This document shows, in pieces, positions 57,595-64,000 of a stretch of 64,000 nt of DNA; positions within the stretch are counted from its first letter, which is position 1, and each line of letters begins with the position of its first letter. This DNA comes from Deinococcus piscis. GTDB lineage: Bacteria > Deinococcota > Deinococci > Deinococcales > Deinococcaceae. The stretch is from contig NZ_BNAL01000012.1 in assembly GCF_014653275.1 (NCBI RefSeq), positions 1 to 64,000 on the forward strand. The letters run 5' to 3'. Both the position numbers and the translations under genes were made by a program. The notes under the pieces are model-generated. The model saw only the letters and a list, made by a program, of their open reading frames with translations, was not told the DNA's origin and searched no databases.

Positions 57595-58710
57595 TTGTCC
57601 CAAAACAAAGCTGGTATCAAAATCACAGCGCAGCGTGAAACCGCAGCGCCGCCCAAAACTGAAGTGCAGCGCCGCCGCCTGGTGTCTGTACTGACTGTCT
57701 TTTCCCTGATTCTGCACGTGATCACTTATCAGGCGTATCTGGCAGCGGTTGGGCAGGTGGGCGGCCTGCTGGGCGGCATGCTTGCGGCAGGCATGGTCAC
57801 CAGCGTGGCGGTGCTGGTCATGTCGCTGCGCCCCCAGCCCAATTTCGCGGCCATTCGTATGGCCGCCATCGGCCTGGCGGGCAGCTGGATTGCGGTGAGC
57901 CTGGTGCAGTCTGTTCATCTGCACCAGGCCCTGCAACCAAGTCAACTGATGAGCGTGGGTATCTTTACCGCCCTGGCCCTGGCCCTGCTTCCCTTCCGCA
58001 CCGCCGTTACCCTATCGGCTGGGAGCTATCTGGCCGTGTGGGGCGTGGCTCTACTGACCGGCACCGCCAACGCTCTGACCCTGCTGGTCTTGGGCAGCCT
58101 GCTGGCGATGCTCCTGAGCACCGAGTACGGTGAACGCATCACCCACGAGCGGGCCCGCGCCGAAATCCTGGAGTGGATGGCGCAGCATGACGGCCTGACG
58201 GGTCTGCTGAACCGCTCCGCCACCGAGCAGCGGTTGAAAGAATGGCTCTGCACCCAGCGCACGGGCGGCTGCTTGCTGCTGCTGGACCTCGACAACTTCA
58301 AGGGCATCAATGACCAGTACGGACACCAGATGGGCGACCATGCCCTGCAGTACACCGCCCAGGCCCTGGGCCGCTTGCTCCGCCCCGGTGACTTGGCCGG
58401 GCGCTGGGGCGGTGAAGAATTCGTCATCCTGCTGGCGGGCCGCACCGCCGCTGAAGCGCGCGAGGCCGCCGCACAGCTGCAAGAAGACCTGTACCGCTCA
58501 CCGCAGGCGGGCTTGCCGTCCCTCACCGTCAGCGGGGGCAGCGTCTGTGTGGGTGAAGCGGCCCCACCTACGGTCAGCGCCCTGCTCAGTCTGGCTGACG
58601 AGCGCCTGTACTGCGCCAAAGCGGCGGGCCGCGCCTGCATCGTCTGGCCTGCGGAGGAGGACAGCCACCGCCACGCCGCCCGGCTGACCTGCTGCTCGGC
58701 GACTTCCTGA
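57595..58710 (+). CDS. membrane diguanylate cyclase (GGDEF)
   Basis: 371-residue protein: about five hydrophobic segments (residues 30-185), then a GGDEF domain. The domain starts AQHDGLTGLLNRSATEQRL, has LLLLDLDNFKGINDQYGHQM, and its active site reads WGGEEFVILLAG, so GGEEF, an active-type signature. It makes c-di-GMP, which would act on the riboswitch at 9490-9597. The start is TTG 57595 with AGGAG 8 nt upstream. Sensor ligand unknown. Confidence 0.88.
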   Translation: MSQNKAGIKITAQRETAAPPKTEVQRRRLVSVLTVFSLILHVITYQAYLAAVGQVGGLLGGMLAAGMVTSVAVLVMSLRPQPNFAAIRMAAIGLAGSWIAVSLVQSVHLHQALQPSQLMSVGIFTALALALLPFRTAVTLSAGSYLAVWGVALLTGTANALTLLVLGSLLAMLLSTEYGERITHERARAEILEWMAQHDGLTGLLNRSATEQRLKEWLCTQRTGGCLLLLDLDNFKGINDQYGHQMGDHALQYTAQALGRLLRPGDLAGRWGGEEFVILLAGRTAAEAREAAAQLQEDLYRSPQAGLPSLTVSGGSVCVGEAAPPTVSALLSLADERLYCAKAAGRACIVWPAEEDSHRHAARLTCCSATS

Positions 58711-58747
58711 GGGGCAGAGCACACACCAGCCCTCCCAGCTCTATAGT

Positions 58748-58769
58748 TAGATAGATATGAATCTATCTA
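58748..58769. promoter_or_regulatory. palindromic operator at the start of the ars operon
   Basis: TAGATAGAT-ATGA-ATCTATCTA is a perfect 9-bp inverted repeat around the first possible arsC start codon. TATAGT at 58742-58747 is a likely -10 box, so the palindrome covers the transcription start. ArsR-type repressors bind AT-rich palindromes in this position; the cognate ArsR is encoded at 61273. Confidence 0.7.
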
Positions 58770-59242
58770 TGCGAAATCGGATGCCCCGCGTGCTGATTCT
58801 GTGTACCCACAACTCGGCGCGCTCACAGATGGGCGAGGGCCTGCTGCGCCGCTCGGCACAGGAGCTGGGGCTGGCACTGGACGTTCACTCTGCGGGCACC
58901 GAGGCCACGTCCGTCAAGGAACCGGCCAAAGTGGTCATGGCCGAGCTGGGCATTGACCTGAGCCAGCACACCTCCAAGACCCTGCACGACGTACCGGACC
59001 CTCAGAACTTCGACTATGTCATTACCGTCTGTGACAGCGCGAACGACGCTTGCCCCATCTACCCCGGCCAGACCCAGCGCCGGCACTACCCTTTCCGCGA
59101 CCCCAGCGGCGGCAGCCTGGAGCTATGGCGCGAAGTGCGCGGGCAGATGCAGGAGCAGTTCCAAAGCTTCGCGGCGGCCCTGAACGAAGGCCAGACTGCG
59201 CCGCCCAGCCGCACCGAGACACCCGCCACGAAGGCGCAGTGA
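58757..59242 (+). CDS. arsC: arsenate reductase, low-molecular-weight PTP type
   Basis: 161 residues from the ATG at 58757; ATG 58781 ([15 protein letters not shown]) is an alternative that puts the operator outside the gene. P-loop CTHNSARS (Cys-x5-Arg) is the catalytic site; [19 protein letters not shown] and [16 protein letters not shown] (with the redox Cys pair) match thioredoxin-linked ArsC. It reduces arsenate to arsenite for export by ArsB. The C-terminal tail is Pro/Thr-rich. First gene of the ars operon. Confidence 0.92.
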   Translation: MNLSMRNRMPRVLILCTHNSARSQMGEGLLRRSAQELGLALDVHSAGTEATSVKEPAKVVMAELGIDLSQHTSKTLHDVPDPQNFDYVITVCDSANDACPIYPGQTQRRHYPFRDPSGGSLELWREVRGQMQEQFQSFAAALNEGQTAPPSRTETPATKAQ

Positions 59243-59246
59243 GGCA

Positions 59247-60553
<1,307 letters not shown>

Positions 60554-60557
<4 letters not shown>

Positions 60558-61276
60558 AGATTGCGATTTTTGGAGACGTCCACGGCAACCGCTTCGCGCT
60601 GGAAGCCGTGCTGGAAGACATGGCAGCGCAGCGTCCTGGCGCCTGGGTCAATCTGGGCGACGGCCTCTTCGGGGGCGCAGACCCCGCAGGAGCCTGGGCA
60701 ATTCAGCAGCATATCCGCAGGGAATACGGCGTGCAGGAAGTGCGCGGCAACACCGACGAGCGCCTGGCCGAACCACTTGAAGGGGTCACCGAGAAGCTGG
60801 AAATGTTGCAGTGGCTGCACGGCCAGCTGCCCCCAGAAGCGCCCGCGCACGTCGGTAGGCTGCCGCTGCACGTCACACTGGCGGGCGGCGCGGTGGTCTG
60901 CGGGCACGGCACGCCGAGCAGCGCCTGGGACTATCTGCTATGGGACAAGCAGGCCAGCCGCTGGCGCACCGACGCCGAGGTGCTGGACATGCTGGGCGCG
61001 TCAGCAGAAGCGGCCCGCGTGGTGGTGGTCGGCCACTCACACCGCGAACACCTGCGCCAAATCGGCGGCCTGACACTGGTGAACTGCGGCGCGGTCAGCC
61101 GCCAAAAAGACGGCAATCCGCAGGCCCGCTGGCTGCTGCTTGAGGGCGAGGGCGAACGCTGGAACGTGCAGTTTCGCCGCGTATCCTACGACGTAGAGGC
61201 TGCTGCTGCCTGGGCCCACGCCCATGCCCACGCAGGCGACAAGGAAGCCCGGCAACTGCGGAGCGGGCGCGAGTGA
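60554..61276 (+). CDS. metallophosphoesterase in ars operon
   Basis: 240-residue calcineurin-like phosphoesterase. Metal sites: Asp/His in [14 protein letters not shown], Asp in [10 protein letters not shown], Asn in VRGNTDER, His in VCGHGTPSS, and GHSHRE near residue 160. It follows GGAGG five nt before the ATG and overlaps arsB and arsR. Its role in arsenic resistance is not obvious; cleavage of phosphorylated or arsenylated metabolites would be speculation. Confidence 0.85.
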
Positions 61277-61671
61277 GCAAATTGACACCCTCAGAAGCGC
61301 AGCGGCAAGATGGATTTATGGATTTTGGTAAGTCCGCCGAGCTGTTCCGGGCGCTGGGCGACCCTGGCCGCCTGAAGGTGCTGGCCCTGCTGGCCGCGCC
61401 CCCGGCTGAAGCCTGCGCCCCTGCGGGCCGTATCTGCGCGTGCGACCTGACCGAACATCTGGGCCTGTCCCAGCCCACAGTCAGCCACCACATGAAGTTG
61501 CTGGTGGCTGCCGGGCTGGTCACCGCGACCAAGCGGGGTCGCTGGACCGACTACGCGCTGGCTCCCGGGGGGCTGACGCAGGTGCAAACGCTCTTGGCCG
61601 ACCTGCAATCGGCATCACTGGGGAGCGTGGGCACGGAGCTGGACCAGCCCAGGCCCGCCGAAGCTTCCTGA
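61273..61671 (+). CDS. arsR: ArsR-family arsenite-responsive repressor
   Basis: 132-residue winged-helix repressor. Conserved pieces: SAELFRALGDPGRLKVLALL, ICACDLTEHLGLSQPTVSHH with the Cys-x-Cys metal site at the start of the recognition helix region, and KRGRWTDYALA. Arsenite binding to the Cys pair should release DNA, derepressing the operon from the palindrome at 58748. GTG start overlaps the upstream stop (GTGA). Confidence 0.92.
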   Translation: MSKLTPSEAQRQDGFMDFGKSAELFRALGDPGRLKVLALLAAPPAEACAPAGRICACDLTEHLGLSQPTVSHHMKLLVAAGLVTATKRGRWTDYALAPGGLTQVQTLLADLQSASLGSVGTELDQPRPAEAS

Positions 61672-61738
61672 AGCCAGCGCACAGCTACGGCCCACACCGC
61701 ACCTCAGCCATGCCTGCATTCTTGAAATATAAACAGGG

Positions 61739-61744
61739 CATAAT
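61739..61744 (+). promoter_or_regulatory. -10 box of leaderless response regulator transcript
   Basis: CATAAT ends 7 bp before ATG 61752. Another ATG at 61743 overlaps the box itself and is therefore unlikely to be the start. Confidence 0.4.
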
Positions 61745-61751
61745 GGCCCCC

Positions 61752-62192
61752 ATGTCTTCACGGCTGCGGTTTTTTATCATTGACGACGACGCCACCGATG
61801 TTGAGCTGACCACCGCTGTCCTGGGCCAGTATGCGGAGGATGTCGAAGTCTTTAGCTGCCATGGCGGGGCCTGCCCAGGCAACGCTGAGGTAATGCAGAC
61901 CCTAGAAGCGCTGGACCAGACGCCCAGTCTGATTCTGCTTGATATCCACATGCCCCCGCAGTCGGGGCTGGATATCCTGAACGTGCTCAAGGCGCATCCG
62001 GTCTACCGCCTGATTCCGGTGATTGTGCTGTCCAACTCGCAGGAGCAGGAAGACATTCAGGAAGCTTACCGCCGCCACGCCAGCGCCTATCTGGTCAAAG
62101 GGTCGGACTTTGAGACGTTTACGGCCCAAATGCACGCGCTGCTCCGCTTCTGGCGCTACTGCCTGCCTGCCGTGAGCAGCGAACAGGGCTGA
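61752..62192 (+). CDS. single-domain response regulator (Rcp1-like)
   Basis: 146-residue receiver domain without output domain. Acidic pocket IIDDDATDVE, phosphorylation Asp in PSLILLDIHMPPQSGLDILN, Ser/Thr in VIVLSNSQEQEDI and Lys in YLVKGSDF complete the canonical set. It resembles Rcp1-type partners of phytochromes and other hybrid kinases. No kinase gene is adjacent. Chosen start MSSRLRFF at 61752. Confidence 0.88.
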   Translation: MSSRLRFFIIDDDATDVELTTAVLGQYAEDVEVFSCHGGACPGNAEVMQTLEALDQTPSLILLDIHMPPQSGLDILNVLKAHPVYRLIPVIVLSNSQEQEDIQEAYRRHASAYLVKGSDFETFTAQMHALLRFWRYCLPAVSSEQG

Positions 62193-62284
62193 GGCGGTTC
62201 GCTGCGGCTCTGGAGGAGCGTCTGGTATGCTGCCGCCTGCATGACTGGGCAGGCGCACCTTCTCACAGTTCTGGTGGTCCATCC

Positions 62285-62719
62285 GTGACGGTTCCCCTTC
62301 AGGGCGGTCAGGCCACCTTGTTCGAGCGCATCGGGGCCGAAGCGCTGCGGGCCTTGCTGTGGGAATTCTACCGCCGGGTCTGCGCCGACCCCGAGCTGGG
62401 GCCAGTGTTTGAACGCCGCATCGGTCCTTTTCCGGGAGCCGGTTGGCCGGTGCACATCGCCCGAATTGAAGGCTTTTGGCGCAACGTCACCCACGGGCCG
62501 GGCACCTATCAGGGTCGCCCCGGCCAGGCCCACTTGAATCTGGGAGCCACCCCGGAACATTTTGACCGCTGGCTCAGCCTCTGGGAGCAGACCCTGCCCG
62601 AGTTCATGGGTGAGCTGGAAGCGCACAGCCTCCTCAGCACCGCGCAGCGGATGCGGCCCACCCTGGAACGCTTCGCTGTGCATGGCCGCGCTCCCGCTGG
62701 CCCCAAGCGGCTGTCCTAG
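62285..62719 (+). CDS. group III truncated haemoglobin
   Basis: 144-residue globin: LLWEFYRRVCADPELGPVFE, WPVHIARIEGFWRNVTHGPG, TYQGRPGQAHLNLGATPEHF with the proximal His in AHLNL, and DRWLSLWEQTLPEF. The pattern fits group III truncated haemoglobins, for oxygen or nitric-oxide chemistry. The start is GTG 62285, with GGTGG upstream. Confidence 0.85.
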   Translation: MTVPLQGGQATLFERIGAEALRALLWEFYRRVCADPELGPVFERRIGPFPGAGWPVHIARIEGFWRNVTHGPGTYQGRPGQAHLNLGATPEHFDRWLSLWEQTLPEFMGELEAHSLLSTAQRMRPTLERFAVHGRAPAGPKRLS

Positions 62720-63115
62720 AGCCGCTCTACAACCAAGTTCTGCAAATTAAAGTGCCTGCTGCGCGGCGTACAACAGTGGCCCTGCTTGCAGGCGGTCCAC
62801 CTTTTTAGGCAGCAGCTTCAAGCTGGGCCACTTTCCAGCGTTGAGAGTCGCTCTCTGCCAGCGACCGTTCAGGCTCAAATATGCACTCCTGTGACTCATA
62901 TTTTTTGAGCAAGAAGGGCCAGCCAGCTGGGTGCGACACTCAGGCGACAGACCTCTGTCACATTTGGGCTCAGATGCGGTGCGCCCTGCCTCCGGGGCTT
63001 CCCCCCCACCGCATTCAGCTTTTGCCCGCGCTCTGCCATCCCAGCTTCTTGCCGGGGAGCGGAGTGCTGCGGCATGCGCCTACTTTCCTGCGCCGACCTT
63101 TGCCGAGGACTCCTT
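62720..63115. other. intergenic region with one inverted repeat
   Basis: About 400 bp with no convincing gene. CTCAAATATG (62874-62883) and CATATTTTTTGAG (62897-62909) form an imperfect AT-rich stem around a 13-nt loop, perhaps an operator or attenuator. Open frames here lack coding character. Confidence 0.5.
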
Positions 63116-63823
63116 ATGTACCAGCCTGTTTGTCTCGGACAACTTCATCTGCTGCCACTCAATGCCGCTGTGCGGGTGCTGGGGCAGGTGGAACCTCGGG
63201 TCCATATGGAAGATTCGGGCTTAGTAGAGTCTCTGAATCCGCCCTCGCTGGGCCAGGTGCTCCGCTCCGTGACCGGCCAGGCCGAGCTGCTCGGGCCAGT
63301 GCGCCCCGGCCTTACCCACGCACGGGTTGAGCTGTGGGGCCAGTTGGTCGGCGCAGCCCCCAACCGGCTGCTGGTGCATGGCCTGCGGCCCCTGGAACCC
63401 AGAGGCCCGGTGCAGAGAACAGCGCAGGCGCAGTGGTTTGCCGCACCTGCGGCGCCGTCGCCCGGATTGCTGCGCCCCAGCGCTGGCCCCTTTCAGGGCA
63501 ACGTCCGCATTCTGCAGTGTGGTCAGACGCTGCTGGCCCAGGACGCTGAGCAGCGGGTCTACCGGCTGGAATGGCCGGCAGCCAGGCCCAAGCCCGGCCC
63601 TGAAGTCCAGTCTTCTCACGTGCCGTCCCCTCTGAACTCCCGCAGCCTTGAAGGCCCTTTTTGCATTCATGGCGAGGTGCGGGGAGCGGCAGATACACCC
63701 GCCACCTTGCGGGTCTTCCAGGCCTGGCCGCTGGGCGACGCGCCCACTTGGCCCTGGGTCCACTCAGGGTTTATGTCCACCGACTCTGCCTCCCACGGAG
63801 GCCACCCGCCACCCCTGCTATGA
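63116..63823 (+). CDS. hypothetical protein (235 aa)
   Basis: Predicted from ATG 63116 ([20 protein letters not shown]), with GAGGA six nt upstream; the longer frame from 63074 adds a Cys-rich stretch without a ribosome site. The sequence contains two beta-rich blocks, [19 protein letters not shown] and [20 protein letters not shown] then LRPLEPRG, and near the end [19 protein letters not shown], which may be repeated OB-fold-like units. Middle part is Pro/Ala-rich. I do not recognise a family. It is about 40 bp upstream of pxpA, same strand. Confidence 0.55.
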   Translation: MYQPVCLGQLHLLPLNAAVRVLGQVEPRVHMEDSGLVESLNPPSLGQVLRSVTGQAELLGPVRPGLTHARVELWGQLVGAAPNRLLVHGLRPLEPRGPVQRTAQAQWFAAPAAPSPGLLRPSAGPFQGNVRILQCGQTLLAQDAEQRVYRLEWPAARPKPGPEVQSSHVPSPLNSRSLEGPFCIHGEVRGAADTPATLRVFQAWPLGDAPTWPWVHSGFMSTDSASHGGHPPPLL

Positions 63824-63860
63824 TGACGCCCTTCCAATCCACTTAAAGGAGGGCTCTACC

Positions 63861-64000
63861 ATGCAGACCGACCTGAATGCTGACGCCGGTGAATCTTTCG
63901 GCAACTGGACCGCTGGCGACGACCAAGCACTCTTCCCCGAACTGACCAGCGTGAACCTGGCGCTGGGCTTTCATGCGGGCGACCCTGTGACCTTGCACAG
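63861..64000 (+). CDS. pxpA: 5-oxoprolinase subunit A (LamB/YcsF family), 3' cut by window
   Basis: The first 46 codons read [20 protein letters not shown], then [20 protein letters not shown] and DPVTLH, the conserved N-terminus of PxpA (DLNxDxGESFG and GFHAGDP). PxpA with PxpB and PxpC hydrolyses 5-oxoproline. Start ATG 63861 follows AAAGGAGG by 8 nt. The gene runs off the right edge. Confidence 0.9.
   Translation, partial: MQTDLNADAGESFGNWTAGDDQALFPELTSVNLALGFHAGDPVTLH

Overview
The window looks like chromosomal DNA of a Deinococcus-type bacterium. It is GC-rich, and several genes have a -10 box only 5-7 nt before the start codon, which implies leaderless mRNAs. The gene content (type I-E CRISPR-Cas, TreY, PhoX, secreted proline/alanine-rich lipoproteins, a sugar dehydrogenase of the sorbosone dehydrogenase class) fits that group. 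This is inference from content; no species is assigned.

Layout. 1-375: 3' end of an IS5-type insertion sequence. 433-6751 (minus): five-gene polysaccharide operon (Wzx-like flippase, Wzy/ligase-like protein, three GT4 glycosyltransferases). 6914-10867 (plus): LytR-CpsA-Psr protein and two paralogous TIM-barrel-like lipoproteins; the second has a c-di-GMP-I riboswitch whose closing helix reaches the Shine-Dalgarno. 11082-12563 (minus): secreted sugar dehydrogenase.

12660-28755: a complete type I-E CRISPR-Cas locus. Array 1 has 32 repeats. The minus-strand operon is cas8e-cas11-cas7-cas5-cas6e-cas1-cas2, cas3 is divergent, then come a WYL regulator, a TPR/winged-helix regulator with a small secreted peptide gene, and array 2 (16 repeats, opposite orientation). 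In the cas8e/cas3 intergenic region I find a degenerate mini-CRISPR: two diverged repeats around a 30-nt spacer. The spacer matches, next to an AAG PAM, a site about 115 bp away that overlaps the -35 box of the likely cas operon promoter. Mismatches within the matched 24 nt are only at positions 6, 11, 12 and 18. This is the signature of a Cascade-guiding regulatory RNA (CreR/CreA type) and is the most important observation in the window.

28769-36037: serine biosynthesis genes (serB divergent from serC-serA), a phoX alkaline phosphatase gene broken by an exact 32-bp tandem duplication, a small coupled gene, and an MscS channel. 36097-44773 (minus): eight tightly coupled genes encoding SWIM, DUF5691-like, MoxR, HEAT-like, DUF5682-like, nucleotidyltransferase-like and vWA proteins, resembling MoxR-vWA modules proposed to act in conflict or stress. 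44937-47699 (minus): a large G8-domain/beta-helix lipoprotein resembling animal CEMIP. 48102-54535 (minus): homoprotocatechuate (4-hydroxyphenylacetate) catabolic operon (hpaE, SMI1/KNR4, epimerase, SnoaL-like, hpaB, hpaD), interrupted by an AT-rich insert. 54789-58710: small gene, treY, and a GGDEF diguanylate cyclase that could feed the riboswitch-controlled gene. 58757-61671: arsenic operon (arsC, arsB, metallophosphoesterase, arsR) with a palindrome at its start. 61752-64000: single-domain response regulator, truncated haemoglobin, an unknown protein, and the start of a pxpA (LamB/YcsF) gene cut by the window end.
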